From assembly GCF_020400605.1 (NCBI RefSeq), contig NZ_JAINRD010000029.1, positions 40,912-104,911 on the forward strand: a DNA stretch of 64,000 nucleotides, read 5' to 3'. The position numbers and the translations under genes are program-made. Shown in pieces: positions 48,101 to 56,108 of the stretch. The notes under the pieces were generated by a model. The model did no database searches, was not told the DNA's origin, and worked only from the letters and a program-made list of their open reading frames with translations. The stretch's first letter is position 1. The number at the start of each line of letters is the position of its first letter. Origin of the DNA: Streptomyces aculeolatus (lineage in GTDB: Bacteria > Actinomycetota > Actinomycetes > Streptomycetales > Streptomycetaceae).

Positions 48101-48125
48101 CCTGGATTCGCGAGGGGTCCGCGCT
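48101..48125 (-). terminator. Hairpin following the SAM-IV aptamer
   Basis: GGACCCCT and AGGGGTCC form an 8-bp stem around a 9-nt loop. Its 5' arm touches the aptamer end. No T-run follows, so it may be an expression-platform stem instead of a strict intrinsic terminator. Confidence 0.5.
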
Positions 48126-48240
48126 TGCCGCAGACCTTGCTGCCTGCGGCCCGGTCATCACCCGGGGCACCCCGCCACGGACGGAGGGTTGCCGGACAGC
48201 GGGCCGGGGCCTTGATCGCTGTCGCTCGTGACCTGGTCAG
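48119..48240 (-). promoter_or_regulatory. SAM-IV riboswitch
   Basis: On the minus strand the element opens with ggtcacgagcgacagc and contains gctgtccggcaaccctcc, ggcggggtgccccgggtg, atgacc and the terminal ggcaagcgcg pseudoknot partner, all in the order of the SAM-IV consensus known from Streptomyces. It precedes the class V PLP gene by about 250 bp. A GGACCCCT/AGGGGTCC hairpin directly follows at 48101-48125 and may be the expression platform. Confidence 0.9.
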
Positions 48241-48346
48241 GAGTATGCGCACCGGAGAGCCGCGGCGCAACCCGGTTGCCCGGACTGTCCGCAACTCTCC
48301 GGAAATCGGCCGGGGGCGGCCCGCCGCGGAGAGCCCCCGGCCCGCG

Positions 48347-49414
48347 TCAGCGGTTGCTGGCCGCGACCCAGCGCTCCAGCACCCGCAGCGCCGAGCCGGA
48401 GTCGATGGACTCCGCGGCCCGCACGATGCCCGCCGCGATCCGGTCCGGCAGCGCGCCGGCCCCGTCCGGGTCCAGCGCCGTGAGCGCCGCCGCCGCGTTG
48501 AGCAGCACGGCGTCGCGCACGGGGCCGGTCTCGCCGGCGAGCAGCCGGCGGGCGACGTCGGCGTTGTACGAGGCGTCGGCGCCGCGCAGCGCCTCCACGG
48601 GCACCAGCTCGATGCCCACGTCCCGCGGGTCGAAGCCCTCCTGCCGCACCGCGCCGCCGCGCACCGTCCACACCTGGGACGTGGCCGTCGTCGTCAGCTC
48701 GTCCAGTCCGTCGTCGCCGCGGAAGACGAGCGCCGAGGTGCCGCGCTCGGCCAGCACACCGGCCATGATCGGCGCCATCCGGGCGTCCGCGACGCCGGTG
48801 GCCTGCGCCCCGACCCGGGCCGGGTTGGTGAGCGGGCCGAGGAAGTTGAAGGGGGTGCTGACACCCAGCTCCTTGCGGGTCTGCGCGACGTGCCGCATCG
48901 CGGGGTGGAACTTGACCGCGAAGCAGAACGTGATGCCGGCCTCCTCCGCGACCTCGGCGACCCGCGCGGGGGTGAGGTCGAGGTTGACCCCCAGCTTCTC
49001 CAGCACGTCGGAGGCGCCGGAGGCGGAGGACGCGGCCCGGTTGCCGTGCTTGACGACCTTCGCGCCGGTCCCGGCGACGACGATCGCGGACATGGTGGAG
49101 ATGTTGACCGTACGGGCCCGGTCGCCGCCGGTGCCCACGACGTCGACCGTCGGGCCGGGGACGGCGATGGTGTTGGCGTGCTCGTACATCGTGCGCACCA
49201 GGCCGGAGATCTCCGCGACCGTCTCGCCCTTGGCGCGCAGGGCGACCGCGAAGCCGGCGATCTGCGCGTTGCTCGCGGTGCCCGACATGATCTGGTCCAT
49301 GGCCCAGGCGGTGTCCTCGGCGCCCAGGTCCTGGCCGGCGATCAGCGCGCTGATGACGTCCGGCCAGGAACGCGCCGCCGAGCTGTCGCCTCCTGCTGCC
49401 GTCTCCACGCTCAT
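48347..49414 (-). CDS. trpD: Anthranilate phosphoribosyltransferase
   Basis: The 355-aa enzyme transfers phosphoribose to anthranilate in tryptophan synthesis. VVGTGGDRARTVNISTMSA binds PRPP, VVKHGNRAASSASGASDVLE and FHPAMRHVAQTRKELG bind anthranilate and metal, and GVSTPFNFLGPLTNPA is a signature. ATG at 49414. It uses the product of the fused anthranilate synthase 33 kb away but sits apart from other trp genes, next to the respiratory cluster, as in Mtb (Rv2192c) and S. coelicolor. No Trp leader is visible upstream. Confidence 0.95.
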   Translation of the reverse strand: MSVETAAGGDSSAARSWPDVISALIAGQDLGAEDTAWAMDQIMSGTASNAQIAGFAVALRAKGETVAEISGLVRTMYEHANTIAVPGPTVDVVGTGGDRARTVNISTMSAIVVAGTGAKVVKHGNRAASSASGASDVLEKLGVNLDLTPARVAEVAEEAGITFCFAVKFHPAMRHVAQTRKELGVSTPFNFLGPLTNPARVGAQATGVADARMAPIMAGVLAERGTSALVFRGDDGLDELTTTATSQVWTVRGGAVRQEGFDPRDVGIELVPVEALRGADASYNADVARRLLAGETGPVRDAVLLNAAAALTALDPDGAGALPDRIAAGIVRAAESIDSGSALRVLERWVAASNR

Positions 49415-49485
49415 GGCACACCGTCCCCGCGGGTCGTCTCAGTTGTCGGGCGTCAGCCTATCGAGCGCAGAATACGCCGAAGGGC

Positions 49486-49508
49486 CCCCGTCCAACTGCT
49501 GGACGGGG
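49486..49508 (-). terminator. Terminator of the qcr operon
   Basis: CCCCGTCCA (49486-49494) pairs perfectly with TGGACGGGG (49500-49508) around a 5-nt loop, 35 bp past the qcrB stop and before trpD. Confidence 0.75.
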
Positions 49509-49542
49509 ACCCCTGCGGCGATCGTTCGACGGTGGACGGGCC

Positions 49543-51177
49543 CTAGTGGTGCCCGTGCCCGCTGGTGATCTCCTCGTACTCGCGCCGGGTCGGCTTCGGG
49601 ATCTGGCCGGCCTCGCCGTAGTAGCTCTGCGACAGCTTGACCCGCAGCTTCTCCACCGGGCTCTGCTTGCGCACCACGCCGTTGTCGTCGACCGTCGGGC
49701 CGAGCTCCAGCGGGGTGTGCTGGTCGTGCGAGGTGAGGACGTGCATCTGCTCCTGCGACAGCGGCTCGTGCACCTCGATGAACTCGCCGTGCGGCAGCCG
49801 CTTGATGATGCCCGTCTCCCGGCCGTGCAGGACCTTCTCGCGGTCCCGCCGCTGCAGCCCGAGGCAGATGCGCCGGGTGATCCAGAAGGCCAGCACCGGG
49901 GCGACGAAGAAGGCGATCCGCACGAACCAGGTGATCGCTTCGATCGAGAGGTGGAAGTGCGTGGCCCACAGGTCGTTGCCGCCGGCCATGAGCAGCACGA
50001 ACACCCAGGTCAGCCAGGCCACACCGAAGCCGGTGCGGGTGGGCACGTTGCGCGGGCGGTCCAGGATGTGGTGCTCGCGGCGGTCGCCGGTGACCCAGGA
50101 CTCGAAGAACGGGTAGACGACGATCGCTGTCGGGATGACGCCCACGATCATCAGCGGGATGAAGACCCCGAAGTTGATCGTGTATCCGCCCGGGATGACC
50201 CATTCCCACCCTGGCATGAACCGGATCAGACCCTCGGTCCAGCCCATATACCAGTCCGGTTGGGCTCCGGTGGAGACCAGATCTGGTCGGTAGGGTCCGA
50301 GATCCCAGACCGGGTTGATGGTGAACATTCCCGCGAGCAGCGTGACCACGCCGAAGACGAGGAAGAAGAACCCGCCCGCCTTCGCCACGTACACCGGCAT
50401 GAAGGGCGCGCCCACGACGTTGTCGTTGGTCTTCCCGGCGCCCGCGAACTGGGTGTGCTTGTGGTAGAAGATCAGGATCAGGTGGATGAGGAAGAGCCCC
50501 AGCATGATCCCGGGCACCAGCAGCACGTGCACCGCGAAGAATCTCGGAATGATGTCCGTCCCGGGGAACTCACCGCCCCAGAGGAAGAACGCCAGGTACG
50601 TGCCGATCACCGGGGTGGCCAGCGTGGCGCCCTCCATGAAGCGGACGCCGGTGCCGGAGAGCAGGTCGTCGGGCAGCGAGTAGCCGGTGAAGCCGGCGAC
50701 GCAGCCGAGGACCAGCAGCGTGAAGCCGAAGAGCCAGTTGACCTCGCGCGGCTTGCGGAACGCGCCGGTGAAGAAGACGCGCATCATGTGCGTCGCCATG
50801 GCCGCGATGAAGATCAGCGCGGACCAGTGGTGGATCTGCCGGACGAGCAGGCCGCCGCGGACGTCGAAGCTGATGTCCAGCGTGGAGGCGTACGCCTCGG
50901 TCATGTGCACGCCGTTCATCGGCGCGTACGACCCGTGGTACGTCATCTCCGCCATGCTCGGCTTGAAGAACAGCGTCAGGTACACGCCGGTCAGCAGCAC
51001 GATCAGGAAGGTGTACATGGCGATCTCGCCGAGCAGGAACGACCAGTGATCGGGGAAGATCTTCCGGATGTTCTTGCGGCCGGCGCCGTGCAGACCGAGC
51101 CGGGCGTCCGTCCAGTCGGCGATCCGCTCGCCTCTGCTCGGCGGGTTGCGGCGTGTGTTTGTCGTGGTGGTGCTCAT
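49543..51177 (-). CDS. qcrB: Cytochrome bc1 complex cytochrome b subunit
   Basis: The 544-aa protein carries about eight membrane helices and both b haems. His pairs are in QIHHWSALIFIAAMATHMMR and FFAVHVLLVPGIMLGLFLIH. The quinol site has the PDWYMGWTEGLIRFMPGWE block (PEWY-type), and a long charged C-terminal tail of about 120 residues is typical of actinobacteria. It is part of the bcc menaquinol:cytochrome c reductase that binds the aa3 oxidase directly. The ATG at 51177 overlaps the qcrA stop by 4 bp. Confidence 0.97.
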   Translation of the reverse strand: MSTTTTNTRRNPPSRGERIADWTDARLGLHGAGRKNIRKIFPDHWSFLLGEIAMYTFLIVLLTGVYLTLFFKPSMAEMTYHGSYAPMNGVHMTEAYASTLDISFDVRGGLLVRQIHHWSALIFIAAMATHMMRVFFTGAFRKPREVNWLFGFTLLVLGCVAGFTGYSLPDDLLSGTGVRFMEGATLATPVIGTYLAFFLWGGEFPGTDIIPRFFAVHVLLVPGIMLGLFLIHLILIFYHKHTQFAGAGKTNDNVVGAPFMPVYVAKAGGFFFLVFGVVTLLAGMFTINPVWDLGPYRPDLVSTGAQPDWYMGWTEGLIRFMPGWEWVIPGGYTINFGVFIPLMIVGVIPTAIVVYPFFESWVTGDRREHHILDRPRNVPTRTGFGVAWLTWVFVLLMAGGNDLWATHFHLSIEAITWFVRIAFFVAPVLAFWITRRICLGLQRRDREKVLHGRETGIIKRLPHGEFIEVHEPLSQEQMHVLTSHDQHTPLELGPTVDDNGVVRKQSPVEKLRVKLSQSYYGEAGQIPKPTRREYEEITSGHGHH

Positions 51178-52247
51178 CCGCGCTCCCAGAAGCTCGGGCC
51201 GACCGGCTCGTCGAAGTCGCCGAGCGCGTACAGATAGCCCTCGTCATTGACCGTGATCCGCAGCTGCGGCAGGGGGTGCCCCGCCGGGCCGAAGAGCACG
51301 CGCGCGCCGTCGGACAGGTCGAACGTCGACTGGTGGCACGGGCACAGCACGTGGTGCGTCTGCTGCTCGTACAGGCTGACGGGGCAGCCGACGTGCGTGC
51401 AGATCTTGGAGTAGGCCAGGATGCCCTCGTGTCCCCAGTCCGCCGACTTCCGGTCCTTGATGTCGCCCGGGTGGATCCGGACGAGCATCAGGGCCGCCTT
51501 GGCGATTTCGTTGTTGAAGTTGTGGTCGCCTTCCTTCAGCCCCTCGGGCTTGGCGAAGGAGAGCGAGCCCACGGTGATGTCCGCGGGGCGCAGCGGCTCG
51601 TCGGTGTTCATGTTGATGAGCAGCTTGCCCTTGGCCCACATGGTCTCGCGCAGCTTGGTGCCGGGCAGCGGGCCCAGGTCGCGCAGCAGGACGACGCCGG
51701 CGAGCGGCACGAGCGTGAGCGCGCCGAGCATGGTCCGCCGGATGATCTTGCGGCTGCCGATCGCCGATTCCTCGGTGCCCTGCCGCCAGTCGGCCTTGCT
51801 GATGGCCTCGGTCTCTTCCGTGGCCGCGATCGGGTGGCGCTCCTGGATGACCTCCACGTCCGACATCAGCGTGCGGGACCAGTGGATGGCGCCGGCGCCG
51901 ATGGTGAAGAGCGCGATGCCCAGGGTGACGCCGAGGGCGAAGTTCAGCGCGCTGACGCGGCCGAGCGGGAAGATGTAGACGATCTTGTCGACGTCGATGG
52001 CGACGAACGCCGCGATGAAGGCGACGGTCGCGAGCATCGACACCGTGAAGAGCAGCGCCACGGTGCGCTCGGAGCGCTTGGCGGCCCGCTCGTCGATGTC
52101 CTGCTTGCGCGGCTCGTGCGGCGGCAGGCCGGGGTTGGCGAACGGGTCGCGCTCCTCGACCGCGACACCCTTGCCCTCTTCGCCCTCCCGGACGGTCGGC
52201 AGGTGCTCGCCGTTGTTCTCGTTGTCAGGTCCAGCCTGGCTACTCAT
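51174..52247 (-). CDS. qcrA: Rieske iron-sulfur subunit of the cytochrome bcc complex
   Basis: The 357-aa protein has a long N-terminal region and three membrane helices (about residues 62-85, 98-120, 175-195), an actinobacterial trait. The Rieske [2Fe-2S] domain has CTHVGCPV and CPCHQSTFD with two Cys and two His ligands plus the linking YEQQTHHVL. ATG 52247 was chosen; it overlaps the qcrC stop by 4 bp, so qcrC, qcrA and qcrB are coupled. Confidence 0.97.
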   Translation of the reverse strand: MSSQAGPDNENNGEHLPTVREGEEGKGVAVEERDPFANPGLPPHEPRKQDIDERAAKRSERTVALLFTVSMLATVAFIAAFVAIDVDKIVYIFPLGRVSALNFALGVTLGIALFTIGAGAIHWSRTLMSDVEVIQERHPIAATEETEAISKADWRQGTEESAIGSRKIIRRTMLGALTLVPLAGVVLLRDLGPLPGTKLRETMWAKGKLLINMNTDEPLRPADITVGSLSFAKPEGLKEGDHNFNNEIAKAALMLVRIHPGDIKDRKSADWGHEGILAYSKICTHVGCPVSLYEQQTHHVLCPCHQSTFDLSDGARVLFGPAGHPLPQLRITVNDEGYLYALGDFDEPVGPSFWERG

Positions 52248-53053
52248 GACTTCCTGGCCTTTGCACTCCGGGCGGTGATCCAGATCGTCAGGACGACGAG
52301 GGCCCCGAGCCCGAAGACCCAGGCGAACAGACCCTCGCTCACCGGGCCGAGGCCACCGAGGCTGAAGCCGCCCGGCGACTCGGCCTCGTCGCCCCCGACC
52401 TCGTCGAGGTAGGCGATGATGTCCTGCTTGTCCGTGGTCGTCAGCAGTTTGTCGGGGAAGGACGGCATGTTCTGCGGGCCGGTCTGCATCGCCTCGTACA
52501 TGTGCTTCGGGTCGACGCCGTCGATGTTCGGCGCGTACTTGCCGTCCGTCAGCGCACCGCCCTTGCCCGTGAAGTTGTGGCACTGCGCGCAGTTGGTGCG
52601 GAACAGGTCACCGCCGCGGGCGACGTCGCCGCCCGCCGGGTCGTACTGGCTCTCCTCGGGGACCGCGGGGCCGGGGCCCAGGGAGGCGACGTACGCGGCG
52701 AGCTGGTCGATCTCCTTCTGGGTGTAGATGTTCGGCTTCTTCGGCGCCTGGGCGCCCTGCTGCTGCAGGGGCATCCGGCCCGTGGCGACCTGGAAGTCCA
52801 CCGCCGCCGCGCCTACGCCCACCAGGCTGGGGCCGTCGCTGGAGCCCTGGCCGCCGGTGCCGTGGCAGGACGCGCAGCCGACCCGGAAGAGCTTCTGCCC
52901 CTCCTCCACGGCGAGGGACTGACTGGTCTCTTCGGCCTGTGCCTTGCCCGTGGGCGCGAAAGTGGCGTACAGCCCCCCGGTGGCCGCCAGCGCAATGAGT
53001 AGGACGACAAGCGCCGCCAGCGGATGGCGCCGTCGTGCGGAGAGCTTTTTCAC
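52244..53053 (-). CDS. qcrC: Dihaem cytochrome c subunit of the bcc complex
   Basis: The 269-aa protein has an N-terminal signal-anchor (LAALVVLLIALAATGGLYA), two c-type haem sites (CASCH near residue 60 and CAQCH near 158, each Cys-x-x-Cys-His), and a C-terminal membrane helix (GLFAWVFGLGALVVLTIWI). Actinobacteria lack soluble cytochrome c, and this dihaem subunit passes electrons straight to the CuA centre of CtaC. GTG 53053. It follows ctaE by 63 bp and opens the qcrCAB block. Confidence 0.97.
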   Translation of the reverse strand: MKKLSARRRHPLAALVVLLIALAATGGLYATFAPTGKAQAEETSQSLAVEEGQKLFRVGCASCHGTGGQGSSDGPSLVGVGAAAVDFQVATGRMPLQQQGAQAPKKPNIYTQKEIDQLAAYVASLGPGPAVPEESQYDPAGGDVARGGDLFRTNCAQCHNFTGKGGALTDGKYAPNIDGVDPKHMYEAMQTGPQNMPSFPDKLLTTTDKQDIIAYLDEVGGDEAESPGGFSLGGLGPVSEGLFAWVFGLGALVVLTIWITARSAKARKS

Positions 53054-53116
53054 GGATTACCCCGGTATCAGGATCTTCAGCGTCGGTGTGCTTCTCGGTG
53101 CCGGCTCCCCGGCCGG

Positions 53117-53737
53117 TTACTTGATCAAGTAGATCGTGGCGAACAGTCCGATCCAGACCACGTCGACGAAGTGCCAGTAGTAGGACACGACGATCGCGGA
53201 GGTCGCCTGCTGGTGGGTGAACCGTCTGGCCGCGTAGGTGCGCCCCAGGACCAGCAGGAAGGCGATCAGTCCGCCCGTCACGTGCAGTCCGTGGAAGCCG
53301 GTGGTCAGATAGAACGCCGAGCCGTACGGGCCGGAGGAGAGCGAGATGCCCTCGTGCACCAGCTCCACGTACTCGGTGACCTGTCCGCCGATGAAGACGG
53401 CACCCATGATGAAGGTCACCGTGAACCACATGCGCAGCTTCTTCACGTCACCGCGCTCGGCCGCGAACACGCCGAGCTGGCAGGTGAGCGAGGAGAGCAC
53501 CAGGATCGTGGTGTTGCCGAGCGCGAACGGAACGTTCAGGGTCTCGGCCTGTTCCCTCCAGTAGTCCGCTCCCATCACCGAACGCAGGGTGAAGTACATC
53601 GCGAAGAGGGCCGCGAAGAACATCAGCTCGGAACTCAACCAGATGATGGTTCCGACGCTGGTGAGGTTCGGTCGGTTGACCGACGGGTGCGCGTGCCCGG
53701 TCTCTACTGCTGCTGTTGCTGTCGCCACGTCCGACAT
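53117..53737 (-). CDS. ctaE: Cytochrome c oxidase subunit III
   Basis: The 206-aa protein has five membrane helices with the subunit III blocks TIIWLSSELMFFAALFAMYF, GFHGLHVTGGLIAFLL and VVSYYWHFVDVVWIGLFATI. ATG 53737. It heads the ctaE-qcrCAB operon while the other oxidase subunits are encoded 2.4 kb upstream on the same strand, the normal split in Streptomyces and mycobacteria. The 145-bp gap upstream is shared with a divergent receiver-like gene. Confidence 0.96.
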   Translation of the reverse strand: MSDVATATAAVETGHAHPSVNRPNLTSVGTIIWLSSELMFFAALFAMYFTLRSVMGADYWREQAETLNVPFALGNTTILVLSSLTCQLGVFAAERGDVKKLRMWFTVTFIMGAVFIGGQVTEYVELVHEGISLSSGPYGSAFYLTTGFHGLHVTGGLIAFLLVLGRTYAARRFTHQQATSAIVVSYYWHFVDVVWIGLFATIYLIK

Positions 53738-53837
53738 TATGTCGGTCCCTTATCCCCGCCTCACTCCGGGGGGTGCCGTTCGGAGTGTCAGGGCCCGGCA
53801 GAGGCCCCTGGACTGCACCGCCGCCCCCCGGTCGGAG

Positions 53838-53843
53838 TAGGCT
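53838..53843 (+). promoter_or_regulatory. -10 box TAGGCT of the receiver-like gene
   Basis: TAGGCT lies 40 bp before the ATG at 53883, with GGAGG as ribosome site in between. No clear -35 is visible. Confidence 0.4.
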
Positions 53844-53882
53844 CCGCCGTGAGAGCGGTGCCCGAGAACCACCGGAGGAACC

Positions 53883-54296
53883 ATGGAGTCGACGGCCGCA
53901 GCACCGGTCAACGTGCTGGTCTACAGCGACGACGCGAACACCCGCGAGCAGGTCCGGCTCGCCGCAGGCCGCCGGCCCGCGGCGGATCTGCCCCCGGTGG
54001 CGTACGTCGAGTGCGCCACGCTCCCCGCGGTGTTGGCGGAGCTGGAGCGGGGCGGCATCGACGCCTGCGTGCTCGACGGCGAGGCGGTGCCCGCCGGCGG
54101 CATGGGCGTGTGCCGGCAGATCAAGGACGAGATCTTCCAGTGCCCGCCCGTCCTGCTGCTCATCGGCCGGCCGCAGGACGCCTGGCTGGCCACCTGGAGC
54201 CGCGCGGAGGCCACCGTGGCGCACCCGGTCGACCCGGCGGCGCTCGCCGACGCCCTGGCGGGCGTGTTGCGCACCCGGCTGGCGATCGGCGCCTGA
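53883..54296 (+). CDS. Degenerate receiver-domain-like protein
   Basis: The 137-aa protein reads as a lone response-regulator receiver fold: VNVLVYSDDANTREQVRLAA at the N-terminus with two Asp, ACVLDGEAVPAGGMG with an Asp at the phosphorylation position, PPVLLLIGRPQD where Thr/Ser is expected, and VAHPVDPAALADAL where a Lys-Pro is usual but His-Pro is found. Loss of the Lys suggests it does not signal by normal phosphorylation. It has no output domain. It is divergent from ctaE and conserved in this position in S. coelicolor, as I recall. Confidence 0.8.
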   Translation: MESTAAAPVNVLVYSDDANTREQVRLAAGRRPAADLPPVAYVECATLPAVLAELERGGIDACVLDGEAVPAGGMGVCRQIKDEIFQCPPVLLLIGRPQDAWLATWSRAEATVAHPVDPAALADALAGVLRTRLAIGA

Positions 54297-54338
54297 GGGC
54301 CGGCGGCCGGGCGCGGCGTCCCGGCCGGGCGCGGCGTC

Positions 54339-55592
54339 TCAGACCCCGGGCCGGAGGCGGTTGGCGTCGGCCGGGCCGCCTCCGTCGCGTACGCCGGGCG
54401 TCAGGGCGCTGCCCTCCTGCCACTTGGTCCAGGAGAGGTTCCAGTCCCCGAAGCCGTTGCCGAACGGGGCCATGTCCTCGCCGAAGCTGTTGACGACCTC
54501 CACGATGTCGCCGGGCCGTACGGTCTTGAAGAACCAGGCGGCGTCCTCGGTGCTCATCCCGGTGCAGCCGTGGCTGACGTTGGCGGCGCCCTGTGAGCCG
54601 ACGGACCAGGGGGCGGCGTGCACGTACTCGCCGCTCCACGTGACCCGGGTCGCGTAGGACACCTGGAGGTCGTAGTCCTCGCCGGTGCCGCCGACGCCGA
54701 TGCTGGCGCCGGTCATCCGGACACTCGACTGCTTCTCCAGCACCACCTTCTTGCCGTTGCGGGTCTCGAAGCCCGCCTTGCCGGTGGTGACCGGGATGGT
54801 GTTGATCTCCTCGCCGTTGCGGAAGACGGTCATCTCGTGCGAGCCGGCGTCGGTGACGGCCTCGATGCGGTCGCCGATCCGCAGGTCGAGGGGCTTCGCG
54901 GCGCTCGCGTAGACGCCCTCGCGCACCTTCACGCCCTCCAGCCTGCTCTCCAGCCGGACCCGGGCGCCGGCGGGCCAGTACTCCCGGGGGCGGTAGTGCA
55001 GCTCCTTGTCACCGACCCAGTACCAGGCGCCCTCGACCACCGGGGCCGAGGTGACCTTCAGCCCGCGCTCGACGACGGCCCGTTCCACCTGGGTCTTCAC
55101 CGCCCGGCCGAGCTTCACCGTCAGCGGCTGGCCGACGCCGTACGTGCCCTTGTCGGGGCCCAGCTCGACCTTCATCGGCTTCTTGGTCTTCGCCTCCGAC
55201 GTGCGGTACGTCAGCCGCTTGCGGCCGGGGGCGCCGTCGTCGTTCTCGGTGCTCACCTCGACGCTGTAGCGGGACCGGGCGGCCAGCGGCACGGTGCTGC
55301 GCCAGGTGTGGCCGTCGTCGGACAGCCGGCCGCGTACGTACCGGCCGCTCTCGTCCACGGCCGTGACGTCCGTGATGCGCGCCTGTCCCCGGGCGGTGAC
55401 CTCCAGGTCCTCCGCCGGGTCGGCGAGGTCGCTGTCCTCGGCCAGGCCGGCCAGCGTGATGCGTCCGGCGGGCTCCCCCGGCTCGCGGGCCAGCGGGTGC
55501 CCGCCGGCACCGCAGGCGGCGAGGCCGGGGGCGAGGGCGACCAACAGCAGGGAGCAACTGACTGCCGTACGGCGATGGGGCGTTTGGCTCAT
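54339..55592 (-). CDS. L,D-transpeptidase lipoprotein
   Basis: About 417 aa. Signal peptide with lipobox (LAPGLAACG). Two Ig-like domains (about residues 40-235; YSVEVSTENDDGAPGRKRL, AGARVRLESRLEG) precede the YkuD catalytic domain (about 245-370), with HAAPWSVGSQGAANVSHGCT carrying the catalytic His and Cys of the SHGCxxM motif, then EDAAWFFKTVRPGDIVEVV. A Trp-rich C-terminal extension follows. It makes 3-3 peptidoglycan cross-links at the outer membrane face. I use ATG 55592; a GTG at 55598 is possible. It sits between the two respiratory blocks. Confidence 0.93.
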   Translation of the reverse strand: MSQTPHRRTAVSCSLLLVALAPGLAACGAGGHPLAREPGEPAGRITLAGLAEDSDLADPAEDLEVTARGQARITDVTAVDESGRYVRGRLSDDGHTWRSTVPLAARSRYSVEVSTENDDGAPGRKRLTYRTSEAKTKKPMKVELGPDKGTYGVGQPLTVKLGRAVKTQVERAVVERGLKVTSAPVVEGAWYWVGDKELHYRPREYWPAGARVRLESRLEGVKVREGVYASAAKPLDLRIGDRIEAVTDAGSHEMTVFRNGEEINTIPVTTGKAGFETRNGKKVVLEKQSSVRMTGASIGVGGTGEDYDLQVSYATRVTWSGEYVHAAPWSVGSQGAANVSHGCTGMSTEDAAWFFKTVRPGDIVEVVNSFGEDMAPFGNGFGDWNLSWTKWQEGSALTPGVRDGGGPADANRLRPGV

Positions 55593-55644
55593 GATCACAC
55601 GCTAGGCAGATGCTCCGTGCGGGCGCACGGCGTGTGGGCCGAAC

Positions 55645-55685
55645 GAGGGGGCCGCGGCACCCGTTCGGCGTGCCGCGGCCCCCTC
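55645..55685 (-). terminator. Terminator of the ctaCDF operon
   Basis: A perfect 16-bp stem, GAGGGGGCCGCGGCAC (55645-55660) with GTGCCGCGGCCCCCTC (55670-55685), and a 9-nt loop lies 25 bp past the ctaF stop. It is the strongest hairpin in this part of the window. Confidence 0.85.
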
Positions 55686-55709
55686 GGCGGAGCTGTGCTG
55701 TAGTGCGCG

Positions 55710-56108
55710 CTACTGGTTCTGGTCCGCCCCGCGGTAGTACTCGAAGACCCAGCCGAAGAGGCCGACCAGGATCACGGGGATGGAGAAGTACAGCAGCCAC
55801 CAGTTGAGGACGACGCCCAGGAAGGCGAGCGCGCCGCCGATCGCCAGGGAGAGCGGCTGCCAGCTGTGCGGGCTGAAGAAGCCCAGCTCGCCGGCGTCGT
55901 CGGCGACCTCCGCCTCCTTGTTGTCCTGCGCCCCGGTGTCGACCCGGCGGGCCGTGAAGACCAGGTAGTACCCGATCATCGCGGTCAGGCCGAAGGCCAG
56001 GAACAGCGCCGTGGTGCCGACCGGCTCCTTCGACCAGTAGCCGTAGACGATCGCCGCGATCAGGACGAAGGCGGCGAGCCAGCCGAACATGTGGCCCTGG
56101 ATCTTCAC
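55710..56108 (-). CDS. ctaF: Cytochrome c oxidase subunit IV (actinobacterial)
   Basis: The 132-aa protein has four membrane helices: GWLAAFVLIAAIVYGYW, TTALFLAFGLTAMIGYYLVF, SLAIGGALAFLGVVLNWWL and IPVILVGLFGWVFEYY, with the family KIQGHMFG start. It is a small stabilising subunit of aa3 oxidase. The ATG at 56108 overlaps the ctaD stop by 4 bp. Confidence 0.95.
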   Translation of the reverse strand: MKIQGHMFGWLAAFVLIAAIVYGYWSKEPVGTTALFLAFGLTAMIGYYLVFTARRVDTGAQDNKEAEVADDAGELGFFSPHSWQPLSLAIGGALAFLGVVLNWWLLYFSIPVILVGLFGWVFEYYRGADQNQ

